A stretch of 64,000 nt of DNA from the NCBI GenBank assembly GCA_017394885.1, contig JAFPWO010000010.1, forward strand, positions 62,001-126,000, in the 5' to 3' direction. How positions within the stretch are numbered: the stretch's first letter is position 1; the number at the start of each line of letters is the position of its first letter. Shown here in pieces: positions 1-7,549 of the stretch. Source of the DNA: Lachnospiraceae bacterium (lineage in GTDB: Bacteria > Bacillota > Clostridia > Lachnospirales > Lachnospiraceae). Position numbers and translations under genes: made by a program. The notes below the pieces were generated by a model. The model worked only from the letters and a program-made list of their open reading frames with translations, was not told the DNA's origin and did not search any database.

Positions 1-1259
1 CCCAGGCCGAACTGCAGGTTGCAGCAGTAGCTGATGGAAGCGAAGATATCTTCCGTGGTGATGTGCTTCGGGATCAGATCGCGGGCGCTGCGGTGCAGCA
101 TCTCCTTCTGCTCCTCTTCGTCCGGATAGGCTTCGAGGAAGGCGACCAGCGCCGGATAGTAGACCAGCTCCCGGATCCCGTATTCCTTCGGATCGTAGGA
201 AACATAGCCGGCCATATCCACGGTGCGGTTGGAAAGGACCTTGACCTCCTGACCGTCGATATCCAGCGTGATCGAAGCCACGCCGGTGTTCTGGATCTCA
301 TCCGCCAGCGCGGCGGTCAGGACCGTCCCGGCCTGCGCCACGATCTCGCCGGTATCCTCATTCACCACGTCTTCCGCCAGGCGGCGGCCGGTCACGCGGC
401 GCTTCAGCTGCAGCTTCTTATTATATTTATAGCGGCCGACCTTCGCCAGATCATAGCGGCGCGGGTCAAAGAGCATGGAATCGAACAGGCTCCGGGCGTT
501 GTCCACATAGAGCGGCTCGCCGGGGCGGATCTTCTTGTACAGTTCGAGCAGGCCCTCATCGGAATTGGCTGCCTGATCCTTGGTGAAGCAGCTGCGGATC
601 AGCGGCACGTCGCCGAAGGTGTCCAGGATCTGGGCGTTCGTTCCCAGCCCCAGGGCACGAATCAGCACCGTAACCGGCACTTTGCGGGTACGGTCAACAC
701 GGACCCAGAAAACGTCGTTGGAGTCCGTCTCATATTCCAGCCATGCACCGCGGTTCGGGATGACCTGGCTGGAGAAGAGCGCTTTGCCGAGCTTGTCGTG
801 GTCCAGGCTGAAATAGATGCCCGGAGAACGGACCAGCTGGCTGACGATGACACGCTCCGCCCCGTTGATCACAAAGGAGCCCGTTTCGGTCATGAGCGGC
901 ATATCGCCCATGAAGATCGTATGCTCCCGGATCGTGCCGCTTTCATGGTTGACCAGGTTTACCTTCACCTTAAGCGGCGCGGCATAGGTGGCGTCGCGCT
1001 CTTTGCATTCGTTTATGGTATATTTCGCTTCGTCGGTACAGAATTTGAAATCGGTGAATTCCAGACTCAGATTGCCGCTGAAGTCGGAGATTGGAGAGAT
1101 GTCCTCAAAAGCCTCTTTCAGACCTTCCTTCAAAAACCATTCATAAGATTTTTTCTGGACTTCGATCAGATTGGGCAGTTCCAGAACTTCTTTCTGTATC
1201 GAGTAGCTCATGCGAACGTTCTGGCCTGAAACGACCGGGCGCATTCTGTTTTTCTCCAT
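1..1259 (-). CDS. rpoB: RNA polymerase beta subunit, N-terminal part (cut by window edge)
   Basis: Beta subunit of the core RNA polymerase that synthesises all cellular RNA. About 419 codons are visible, starting MEKNRMRPVV. They include the family stretches around SYSIQKEVLELPNLIEVQ, GSFVINGAERVIVSQLVRSP and VIPNRGAWLE, which form the protrusion and lobe. The frame is open to base 1, so the C-terminal two thirds, including most of the rifampicin pocket, lie outside. The start is fixed by an AGGGGAG site about 9 nt upstream. The gene does not follow rplL: its upstream neighbour is a PPC-domain gene on the same strand, 140 nt away, and a good promoter lies in that gap. The identification is certain; the isolation from the ribosomal-protein genes is unusual. 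Confidence 0.97.
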   Translation of the reverse strand, partial: MEKNRMRPVVSGQNVRMSYSIQKEVLELPNLIEVQKKSYEWFLKEGLKEAFEDISPISDFSGNLSLEFTDFKFCTDEAKYTINECKERDATYAAPLKVKVNLVNHESGTIREHTIFMGDMPLMTETGSFVINGAERVIVSQLVRSPGIYFSLDHDKLGKALFSSQVIPNRGAWLEYETDSNDVFWVRVDRTRKVPVTVLIRALGLGTNAQILDTFGDVPLIRSCFTKDQAANSDEGLLELYKKIRPGEPLYVDNARSLFDSMLFDPRRYDLAKVGRYKYNKKLQLKRRVTGRRLAEDVVNEDTGEIVAQAGTVLTAALADEIQNTGVASITLDIDGQEVKVLSNRTVDMAGYVSYDPKEYGIRELVYYPALVAFLEAYPDEEEQKEMLHRSARDLIPKHITTEDIFASISYCCNLQFGL

Positions 1260-1340
1260 AGACGCTTCTCCCCTGAAAGATATGTTAGCGCCATAAAAAA
1301 GGGCATAGAAGGGACAGTTGCCCACAATAGCGCATCCTTC

Positions 1341-1369
1341 ATACTACCAAAGCGATCTATCTCTGTCAA
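1341..1369 (-). promoter_or_regulatory. Sigma-A promoter of rpoB
   Basis: On the minus strand: TTGACA, 17-nt spacer, TAGTAT, giving a leader of about 75 nt before the rpoB start codon. It gives rpoB(C) a promoter of its own, as expected if the gene is no longer transcribed from the ribosomal-protein operon. Confidence 0.8.
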
Positions 1370-1399
1370 GCGGAAATTTGACGTTTTTTTGAAGTTTTT

Positions 1400-1822
1400 T
1401 CAGGTAAATTTGAACAGATTGAGGCCGATCTCTTCGCTGAAAGCCCGGTCCACGGTCCCGTCGATCACGCGGATCACCAGTTCGCAGGTGGCGCTGATGA
1501 CGGCACGGGCAAGATGGCCGCCGAAGACCTCGCCCTTCTCGTTGCCCGCGCTCATGTGCAGGTGGGCATAGTAAGCCCCGTTCATCGTGGAAATCGTCCC
1601 GTGCAGGGAAACGATTTCGAACAGGCCCTGAAAATGATTGGGGCGGAAGACCTTCTTTTCCGTATCGAAAACGCCGGCCGTAAACTCTTTAACGGCGCCC
1701 AGGGCATTGATCTCGGCCAGCTTGATATTCTCCTTTTCGGCTACTGTCTGCAGCTGCGCAAGGATCTCTTCGTCTTTGTCCATGCGGACGATGATCGTAT
1801 TGCCAAATCTTCTGTAGTCCAT
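1400..1822 (-). CDS. PPC (DUF296) domain protein
   Basis: Single-domain protein of 140 aa. It matches the PPC/DUF296 fold, found in plant AT-hook proteins and in stand-alone bacterial proteins that form trimers. Visible family features are the HLHMS segment (about residues 86-90) and the following GEVFGGHLARAVISAT block, which carry conserved histidines and glycines. It has no AT-hook, so DNA binding cannot be assumed. The gene lies 60 nt downstream of the LysR regulator on the same strand and is probably co-transcribed with it, so it may serve the same pathway. The biochemical role of bacterial PPC proteins is mostly unknown. Confidence 0.8.
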   Translation of the reverse strand: MDYRRFGNTIIVRMDKDEEILAQLQTVAEKENIKLAEINALGAVKEFTAGVFDTEKKVFRPNHFQGLFEIVSLHGTISTMNGAYYAHLHMSAGNEKGEVFGGHLARAVISATCELVIRVIDGTVDRAFSEEIGLNLFKFT

Positions 1823-1882
1823 ATATAACCTCCGTCAGAAATATCGTTTTTATAAATCCCGCCTTTTTCTGCCGAAACCTTC

Positions 1883-2839
1883 TCAGTATTCCGCGATGGT
1901 CCGGCAGGCTTTCTGCATACAGCGTTCAAAATCAAGGATGTGCTTCGGCGTCCGCTGGCTTTTTCTCCTCACGAAATAGACCGCCGTCGTATGCGGGGCA
2001 TTGGCATACTGCACCGGGAAGGCATTGCAGCCGGGATACATCTGCCGGATCGCCCGCAGTCTTGATTTCCGGCTGAAGAACGCTCCCACATGACAGGAAT
2101 ACAGGGCGATCATCAGCTCGGTATTGCTGGTCTCCATGAAAACGTTCGGCTTGAAGCCGGCGTAGTTGAAACATTCATCGGCCACTTTCCGCAGCCGCAT
2201 GGGCGGCTTGTGCAGAATAAAGGGGAGATTCTCAAATTCACGCAGATCCGTTTCCTGCTGCGCTTTCTTCTTAACCGCTTCCGTCTGCGGCCCGAAGCAT
2301 TGCTCCAGCAGTTCATCCGAACAGATCAGATACGTCCGGTCATCCAGAAGGAACGTGAATTCCAGGCGGTCGCCCAGATTCTGGATCTCCGCGGCGGTCG
2401 GCGGAACGACTCCGACGTCCAGCGCGCCGTCAAGGATCATCTCCAGGACGTCCGTAGAGTTGGATTCATGCAGGCTGATCTTTACGTTCGGCCACTTTTG
2501 GGTATACTCCGGCAGGACCAGCGGAAAGCATTCCTGAGCACGGAACGTGGGGATCCCGATCCGCAGGATGCCGGCATGGTTTTTACTGATATCCGCCAGG
2601 CTGTTGGCGATGGCGTCGCTGTCCTGCAGGATCTTCTTTGCGCCTTCCAGCAGCTGCTGCCCCGCAAAAGTCAGCTGGAGCTTCGGCTGCCGCTCGAAAA
2701 GAAGGACCCCGTAGTGCTGCTCCAGCTTCTGGATTTGGGCGCTGAGCGCCTGCTGCGAGATATACAGGCGCTGCGCGGCCGTCGTCATGTTCAGATCTTT
2801 TGCCACTTCAATAAAGTATTCCAGACTGTTCAGATTCAT
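1883..2839 (-). CDS. LysR-family transcriptional regulator
   Basis: LysR-type regulator of 318 aa, normal length. The N-terminal winged helix-turn-helix (residues 1-60) begins MNLNSLEYFIEVAKDLNMTT and contains AAQRLYISQQALSAQIQKLE. The rest is the two-lobed co-inducer domain (about 90-300). It is transcribed divergently from the RraA/transketolase operon across a 206-bp intergenic region that carries an inverted repeat (2908-2926), the usual arrangement for a LysR protein that controls its neighbour. The same 15-bp core appears before the permease operon at 11.8 kb, so this protein is the best candidate for control of both. The ligand is unknown, probably a carboxylate. Confidence 0.92.
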   Translation of the reverse strand: MNLNSLEYFIEVAKDLNMTTAAQRLYISQQALSAQIQKLEQHYGVLLFERQPKLQLTFAGQQLLEGAKKILQDSDAIANSLADISKNHAGILRIGIPTFRAQECFPLVLPEYTQKWPNVKISLHESNSTDVLEMILDGALDVGVVPPTAAEIQNLGDRLEFTFLLDDRTYLICSDELLEQCFGPQTEAVKKKAQQETDLREFENLPFILHKPPMRLRKVADECFNYAGFKPNVFMETSNTELMIALYSCHVGAFFSRKSRLRAIRQMYPGCNAFPVQYANAPHTTAVYFVRRKSQRTPKHILDFERCMQKACRTIAEY

Positions 2840-2872
2840 AGAATATCTCCACGCACTTCATTATTAATAGGA

Positions 2873-2901
2873 ATACTATCAGATCATCGCCCTTCCGTCA
2901 A
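2873..2901 (-). promoter_or_regulatory. Promoter of the LysR gene
   Basis: Minus strand TTGACG, 17-nt spacer, TAGTAT. The -35 end lies 7 bp from the inverted repeat at 2908-2926, so a regulator bound there could also control its own synthesis. Confidence 0.7.
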
Positions 2902-2907
2902 GCATTG

Positions 2908-2926
2908 GAACAACTTTTATTTGTTC
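2908..2926. promoter_or_regulatory. Candidate LysR operator, copy 1
   Basis: Perfect inverted repeat GAACAA-N7-TTGTTC. Its inner 15 bp (ACAACTTTTATTTGT, 2910-2924) recur identically at 11783-11797. In both places exactly 28 bp separate this core from a TGTTGG that forms part of the -35 region. Binding by the adjacent LysR protein is inference. Confidence 0.65.
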
Positions 2927-2934
2927 AGTTTCCG

Positions 2935-2953
2935 AAAAGCTTACAAAGCTTTT
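2935..2953. promoter_or_regulatory. Palindrome next to the rraA -35 box
   Basis: Perfect inverted repeat AAAAGCTT-ACA-AAGCTTTT ending just before the -35 box of the rraA operon. It could be a second regulator site of the activation type. The second promoter at 11.8 kb has no equivalent palindrome at this place. Confidence 0.45.
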
Positions 2954-2954
2954 G

Positions 2955-2985
2955 TTGGACCAAAAGGGATCCTCCGGATTATAAT
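2955..2985 (+). promoter_or_regulatory. Promoter of the rraA-transketolase operon
   Basis: TTGGAC, 19-nt spacer, TATAAT. The perfect -10 with an over-long spacer and imperfect -35 suggests a promoter that needs an activator. Confidence 0.6.
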
Positions 2986-3045
2986 TACCGTAGCAATACC
3001 AAAGCAAGTGAACCAAAGCAAATACAAAAACAGGAGGCTATCACA

Positions 3046-3759
3046 ATGGCTATCACCAAGTACGGCAGAAGGATCTTCACCCAGATCAACCGTCCCGACC
3101 GCGAACTCGTCGAGAAATTCCGCGGCATCCCCAGCAGCAACATCAACGACATGATGAACCGTCTGTTCAACATGTACGGCGACCTTCGCTGCTACCTGAA
3201 TAACTGCTCGATGGTCGGCACCGCCTTCACCATTCATGCCCCTGAAGGAGACAATATGCTCCTGCAGTATGCCATGGACCTGGCCCAGCCCGGCGACGTC
3301 ATCGTGCTGGACGGCGGCGGCAGCATGAGCCGTTCGTACTGCGGTGAGATCATGTTCAACTACATGAAGACCAAGGGTATCGCCGGTCTGGTCATTGACG
3401 GCTGTATCCGCGACGCGGACGCGGTCAACGGCATCGGTCTGCCTGTCTACGCCAAGGGCGTCACCCCGCAGGGTCCCTGGAAGTTCGGCCCCGGCGAGAT
3501 CAACGTTCCTGTTGCCTGCTGCGGCCAGGTCGTATTCCCCGGCGACATCATCGTCGGTGACCCGGACGGCGTCGTCGTCATCCGACCCGACAGGGCGGAA
3601 GAAGTGCTGGAAGCCGTTTCAGAGAAGTTTGCCGCCGAGACCCGCACGCTGAGCAATTACGCCAAGGGCATCTTCCCCGACCGCGAAAAACACGCTGCCA
3701 CCTGGAAGCAGAACTCCCTCAACGCCGGCGAACTCATTTTTGAGGAAACGTGGCAGTAA
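3046..3759 (+). CDS. RraA-like aldolase/decarboxylase family protein
   Basis: Protein of 237 aa in the RraA / 4-hydroxy-4-methyl-2-oxoglutarate (HMG) aldolase superfamily. These proteins act on small oxo- and hydroxy-acids with a divalent metal; E. coli RraA is a non-enzymatic relative of about 160 aa. The HMG-aldolase signature, a Gly followed about 20 residues later by Arg-Asp, is present (GEIMFNYMKTKG to CIRDAD, residues about 102-128), so an enzymatic role is likelier than RNase E inhibition. The start is set by AGGAGG at 3032. It is first in an operon with the split transketolase and a sugar isomerase-like gene, which suggests sugar-acid catabolism. The substrate is unknown. Confidence 0.85.
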   Translation: MAITKYGRRIFTQINRPDRELVEKFRGIPSSNINDMMNRLFNMYGDLRCYLNNCSMVGTAFTIHAPEGDNMLLQYAMDLAQPGDVIVLDGGGSMSRSYCGEIMFNYMKTKGIAGLVIDGCIRDADAVNGIGLPVYAKGVTPQGPWKFGPGEINVPVACCGQVVFPGDIIVGDPDGVVVIRPDRAEEVLEAVSEKFAAETRTLSNYAKGIFPDREKHAATWKQNSLNAGELIFEETWQ

Positions 3760-3789
3760 GACAGCAGAGACATGATCGCGGAGGGAAAG

Positions 3790-4617
3790 ATGAACATTGC
3801 AGAACTGAAGACGATGGCCCGCACGGTGCGCAGCGACATCGTCACCATGATCAACAAGGCCGGTTCCGGCCATCCCGGCGGATCCTTATCCGCCACTGAT
3901 CTGATGGTCGGCCTGTATTTCGGCGGCATCATCAAGGTCGACCCCGCCGATCCCGACTGGGCTGGCCGCGACCGCTTCATCCTCAGCAAGGGCCATGTGG
4001 CTCCGGTCCTCTACAGCGTACTGGCACGCAGGGGCTTCTTCCCGGTGGAAGAACTTGGGACGCTCCGGCGCCTCGGCAGCATCCTGCAGGGACACCCCCA
4101 CAAGGGAAGCACGCCCGGCCTCGACTGCTCCAGCGGCTCCCTCGGACAGGGCCTGTCCATCACGAACGGCCTGGCCATCGGCTTTAAGAAGCAGGGCATG
4201 GACAACCGCGTGTACTGTCTGCTCGGCGACGGCGAACTGCAGGAAGGCCAGTGCTGGGAAGCCGTGATGACCGCGGCCCAGCAGAAGCTGGACAACGTCT
4301 GCGCTATCGTGGACTACAATCATGTACAGCTCGACGGCACCACCGATGAGATCAAGAACATGGGCGATCTGGCCGCCAAGTGGCACGACTTCGGCTGGAA
4401 CGTGATCGAACTCGACGGCCATGACATGGAACAGGTCGTGGATGCGTTTGAGATGGCGAAGGCTGTCAAGGGCCGGCCCAGCGTGCTGATCGCCGCGACC
4501 GTCAAGGGCAAGGGCGTTTCCTTCATGGAGAACGACTGCAACTGGCACGGCAACGCGCCGAGCGCGGAGCAGCTGGAAAAAGCGCTGGCAGAGATCAACG
4601 GGGAGGTGCAGGCATGA
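3790..4617 (+). CDS. Transketolase, N-terminal (thiamine-binding) subunit
   Basis: Protein of 275 aa equal to the N-terminal third of a transketolase, which binds the thiamine diphosphate pyrophosphate and Mg. It shows the GSGHPGGSLSATDL block and the ThDP motif GDGELQEGQCWEA...DYN (about residues 138-168). The start at 3790 is chosen because GGAGG lies 5-9 nt upstream; an in-frame ATG at 3772 has no site. It overlaps the C-terminal subunit gene by 4 nt (ATGA), so the two halves are translationally coupled and form one enzyme. Split transketolases of this type often serve a specific catabolic pathway rather than the housekeeping pentose phosphate pathway. Confidence 0.93.
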   Translation: MNIAELKTMARTVRSDIVTMINKAGSGHPGGSLSATDLMVGLYFGGIIKVDPADPDWAGRDRFILSKGHVAPVLYSVLARRGFFPVEELGTLRRLGSILQGHPHKGSTPGLDCSSGSLGQGLSITNGLAIGFKKQGMDNRVYCLLGDGELQEGQCWEAVMTAAQQKLDNVCAIVDYNHVQLDGTTDEIKNMGDLAAKWHDFGWNVIELDGHDMEQVVDAFEMAKAVKGRPSVLIAATVKGKGVSFMENDCNWHGNAPSAEQLEKALAEINGEVQA

Positions 4618-5555
4618 GCGTAAGTAAAGTCCCGATGCGCGACGGCTACGGCAAAGCGCTGCTGGAAATGTGTGAAAAAGGCGAAAATATCATGGTGCTG
4701 GACGCCGACGTCGCGAAGTCGACGCGCACGGTCTGGATCCGCGACAAGTATCCGGAACGATTCATGGACATGGGCATCGCGGAGCAGGATATGGTCGGCA
4801 CGGCCGCCGGTCTCGCGCTGTCCGGCATGATTCCCTTCGCTTCCACCTACTGCGTGTTCCTCGCGGGACGTGCCTGGGATCATATCCGCACCACTGTCTG
4901 CTACAACAACCTGAACGTCAAGTTCGGCGGCGCCCATGCCGGCATCTCCGTCGGTCCCGACGGCGCGACCCACCAGGCGCTGGAGGATATCGCGTTAACG
5001 CGCGTCCTTCCGAACATGACCGTGATCGTACCCTGCGACGCGGAAGAAACCCGCAAGGCCACGCTCGCGATGGCGAAAAAAGACGGCCCCTGCTTCGTCC
5101 GTTTCGGGCGGGAAGCGGTGCCGGTGGTCACCGATGAGGATACGCCTTTCGAGATCGGCAAGGCACGCCTGTGCCGCGAAGGCAGCGACGTGACCGTCTT
5201 CGCCTGCGGCGCCATGGTCTTCGAAGCCCAGAACGCGGCGGAAAAGCTCGCGGAAGAAGGCATCTCGGTCCGGGTCGTCGACCTGCACACCATCAAGCCG
5301 CTGGATGAAGAAGCGGTGCTCGCGGCGGCACGGGAAACCGGCTGCATCGTGACCGCGGAAGAACATCAGATCTACGGCGGCATGGGCAGCGCGGTCGCGG
5401 AATGCCTGGCGAAGCACTGCCCGGTCCCGATGGAGATGGTCGCTGTGAACGATACCTTCGGCGAATCCGGCCAGCCGCAGGAGCTGATGGATAAGTACGG
5501 CCTCAATCAGGCGGCGATCGAAGAAAAGATCAAAGCGGTGCTGGCCAGAAAGTAA
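4614..5555 (+). CDS. Transketolase, C-terminal (pyrimidine-binding) subunit
   Basis: Protein of 313 aa covering the pyrimidine-binding and C-terminal domains of transketolase. Visible are the catalytic Glu region DMGIAEQDMVGTAAGLALSG, the AHAGISVGPDGATHQALEDIA block (typical of the transketolase/DXS group), and a C-terminal domain from about residue 185. It works as the partner of the preceding subunit, moving two-carbon ketol units between sugars. The ATGA overlap with the upstream gene supports equal synthesis. Precedents for dedicated split transketolases are apulose-4-phosphate transketolase in D-apiose breakdown and the sulfo-transketolase of sulfoquinovose breakdown; the substrate here is not known. 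Confidence 0.93.
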   Translation: MSVSKVPMRDGYGKALLEMCEKGENIMVLDADVAKSTRTVWIRDKYPERFMDMGIAEQDMVGTAAGLALSGMIPFASTYCVFLAGRAWDHIRTTVCYNNLNVKFGGAHAGISVGPDGATHQALEDIALTRVLPNMTVIVPCDAEETRKATLAMAKKDGPCFVRFGREAVPVVTDEDTPFEIGKARLCREGSDVTVFACGAMVFEAQNAAEKLAEEGISVRVVDLHTIKPLDEEAVLAAARETGCIVTAEEHQIYGGMGSAVAECLAKHCPVPMEMVAVNDTFGESGQPQELMDKYGLNQAAIEEKIKAVLARK

Positions 5556-5601
5556 GGCCGTGCCCCGTCAATCAACGGTGAAAAGCCAAAGGACAGGAAC
5601 G

Positions 5602-6492
5602 ATGAACGAATCGATTCATAAGTTTTTCAAGGTGGGTACCCTGCTGTGGATGAGCTATCCCGGCAGGGACCCCCTTTCTTCTTTAAAAAAGATCGTCTGC
5701 GACGAGTATTTCGATGCGGTCGAGGTCTCGCATTTTGAGGATCCCGCGGTCCGCACGCAGGCCGCGCAGCTGATGGCGCAGGGGCTGATCGAGGTCGGCT
5801 ACGGCGCGCATCCGACGATCCTCGGGGAAAAACTGAATCCCAACGCGCTGGAGGAAGAGGCCCGGCTGGCTGCCGAAAAAGCCCTGCTTGCCGCGGTGGA
5901 TGAAGCGGCCCAGCTCGGGGCGAAAGGTATCGCTTTCCTGGCCGGGAAGTGGGATTCGGAGCATCTGGAAGAAGCGTATGCGCAGCTCCTGAAGACGACG
6001 CGGGCCCTCTGCGCTTACGCGGCGGAAAAAGGCCTTTTTGTAGAGCTGGAAGTGTTCGACTATGACGTGGACAAGGCGGTCCTCATCGGCCCGGCGCCGC
6101 TGGCCGCCCGCTTTGCCGCCGACGTGCGGAAGACGCATCCGAATTTCGGCCTGCTCGTGGACTTAAGCCATATTCCGATCACGCATGAGACGTCCGCATT
6201 CACGGTCCGTACGCTGAAGCCCTACATCACTCACTTCCATATCGGCAACGCGGTGATGGCCGAAGGCTGCCCGGCTTACGGAGATAATCATCCGCGCTTC
6301 GGCTTTCCGAACAGCGCGAATGACGTGGACACCCTGACCGAATTTCTTAACGTATTAAAAGCGGAAGGCTTCTTCCGGGCAGACGCGCCGCTCGTGCTGT
6401 CGTTTGAAGTAAAGCCCTTCGGCGAAGAAGATCCCGACGCAGTGCTGGCAAACTGCAAGCGGGCCTTAAACCGCGCGTGGGCAATGGTGTAA
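5602..6492 (+). CDS. Sugar phosphate isomerase/epimerase-like TIM-barrel protein
   Basis: Protein of 296 aa of the xylose isomerase-like / AP endonuclease 2 TIM-barrel superfamily. Its candidate metal ligands sit at the ends of strands: Glu in FVELEVFD, Asp and His in LLVDLSHIPI, His in HFHIGN, and Glu near the C-terminus in SFEVKP. Members interconvert ketoses, aldoses or epimers, or dehydrate inositols. The start at 5602 is preferred because AGGACAG lies just upstream; an in-frame ATG at 5560 has none. It is last in the RraA/transketolase operon, followed by a strong terminator, so it probably supplies the ketose that the transketolase cleaves. The substrate is not identifiable. Confidence 0.8.
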   Translation: MNESIHKFFKVGTLLWMSYPGRDPLSSLKKIVCDEYFDAVEVSHFEDPAVRTQAAQLMAQGLIEVGYGAHPTILGEKLNPNALEEEARLAAEKALLAAVDEAAQLGAKGIAFLAGKWDSEHLEEAYAQLLKTTRALCAYAAEKGLFVELEVFDYDVDKAVLIGPAPLAARFAADVRKTHPNFGLLVDLSHIPITHETSAFTVRTLKPYITHFHIGNAVMAEGCPAYGDNHPRFGFPNSANDVDTLTEFLNVLKAEGFFRADAPLVLSFEVKPFGEEDPDAVLANCKRALNRAWAMV

Positions 6493-6514
6493 GGAAACGC
6501 CGGCAAAACCTGAT

Positions 6515-6564
6515 AAAAAAAGAGCAGTTCCTTCCGGTCAGACCGGAGGGAACTGTTCTTTTTT
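6515..6564. terminator. Bidirectional terminator overlapping the 3' end of the 4Fe-4S gene
   Basis: A 19-bp near-perfect inverted repeat (AGAGCAGTTCCTTCCGGTC and its complement, two wobble pairs) flanked by A-run and T-run. It ends the rightward operon, and the leftward gene reads its last codons through the stem. Confidence 0.85.
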
Positions 6565-7398
6565 ATTCTTCGCGGAAAAGCCCAGATGCAGCGCGCCGGC
6601 CGGGCAAGCGGCGGTGCATTTCCCGCAGCGGATGCATTCCACATGGTTCGGGGAGACCGACGGATCCACCTGCATCGGGCAGACCGCCGCGCAGGCGCCG
6701 CAGTGCGTGCATTTTTCCGCCTCCGGCCGCATGCGGTAAAGGCTCACCCGGTTAAATAGGGAATAGATGGCCCCCAGCGGGCAGAGATACTTGCAGAAGG
6801 GGCGGAAAAGGAAAAGGCTGAGGACGATCAGCAGGATCAGGATCGCCAGTTTGGTATAAAACAGGCTTCCGATCGGGAAATTCAGTTTTCCGCCCTGCAA
6901 GAGCACGAGCGGCACGCCGCCCTCCAGCGTCCCGGCCGGGCAAAGATACTTGCAGAAGGCCGGGGTGTAGTCCATCACCAGAGGCAGAAAAATCACCAGG
7001 ACGAGAAGGACCCCATATTTCAGTTTGCGGAGCGCCTTATCGCCCGGGAAAGCACCGATCTTCTTTTTCGGCAGCGGGATTCGGTGGATCAGCTCCTGAA
7101 TAAAGCCGAAGGGACAGAGGAACCCGCAGACCGCCCGGCCGAGGATCGTCCCGAAGAGGATCAGGAAGCCGAGGACATAATACGGAAGCTTCACCGGCCG
7201 GGAAGCCAAAAAGGTCTGCAGCGAGCCGATCGGGCAGGCCCCGACGGCGCCGGGGCAGGAATAACAGTTGATGCCCGGTACGCAGACCTGTTTCAGCTTT
7301 CCCTGATAGATCTTCCCGCTGAAAAAGCCCCTGAAGTTGGCATTCTGGATCAGCAGGGCCGAAAACTGGATCCAGCTCCGCCTTTTCTCACCCGACAC
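6538..7398 (-). CDS. Membrane 4Fe-4S protein of the NapH/CcoG type
   Basis: Polytopic protein of 286 aa with about four to five hydrophobic segments. Three CxxxCP motifs lie at membrane edges (CGFLCPFG, CKYLCPAG, CKYLCPLG), with a further CYSCP...CP near the N-terminus. Two classical ferredoxin clusters sit at the C-terminus (CTHCGACAAVCP and CIRCGKCTAACP). Such proteins pass electrons through the membrane. The start is GTG at 7398, overlapping the 53-aa CXXC gene by 11 nt, with GGAG about 9 nt upstream. Together with that gene and the TlpA lipoprotein it forms a three-gene redox module, probably delivering reducing power to the extracellular thioredoxin. This role is inferred. Confidence 0.85.
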   Translation of the reverse strand: MSGEKRRSWIQFSALLIQNANFRGFFSGKIYQGKLKQVCVPGINCYSCPGAVGACPIGSLQTFLASRPVKLPYYVLGFLILFGTILGRAVCGFLCPFGFIQELIHRIPLPKKKIGAFPGDKALRKLKYGVLLVLVIFLPLVMDYTPAFCKYLCPAGTLEGGVPLVLLQGGKLNFPIGSLFYTKLAILILLIVLSLFLFRPFCKYLCPLGAIYSLFNRVSLYRMRPEAEKCTHCGACAAVCPMQVDPSVSPNHVECIRCGKCTAACPAGALHLGFSAKNKKEQFPPV

Positions 7399-7549
7399 CG
7401 ATGCACTCCAGACAGACCCGGACCGCCTTGAGCAGTACATCCCTCTCCTGCCCCGTGAGCAGGCCGGCAAAAAGCAGACCGGCTCCGGCCAGCAGCAAAA
7501 GCAGCGTCAGAACGCTATTCTTCTTTCCCAGTCCGTTTTCTTCTTTCAC
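7388..7549 (-). CDS. CD1871A-type CXXC miniprotein
   Basis: A 53-aa protein starting at GTG (7549). A charged start (KEENGLGKKN) leads to one transmembrane helix (about residues 13-31), a short linker and the C-terminal motif VCLECIGVG. This matches the small CD1871A family of CXXC proteins of Clostridia, which sit beside TlpA-like and 4Fe-4S membrane proteins. The start overlaps the TlpA stop codon (GTGA) and the end overlaps the 4Fe-4S gene by 11 nt, so all three are translationally coupled. The C-terminal CXXC could relay electrons or disulfides between partners, which is inference. Confidence 0.85.
   Translation of the reverse strand: MKEENGLGKKNSVLTLLLLLAGAGLLFAGLLTGQERDVLLKAVRVCLECIGVG

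Noticed and set aside
2905..3045. Upstream start at 2905 for the RraA-like gene
   Set aside because: The added 47 codons cover the operator and promoter. The ATG at 3046 has a perfect AGGAGG and begins the family homology.
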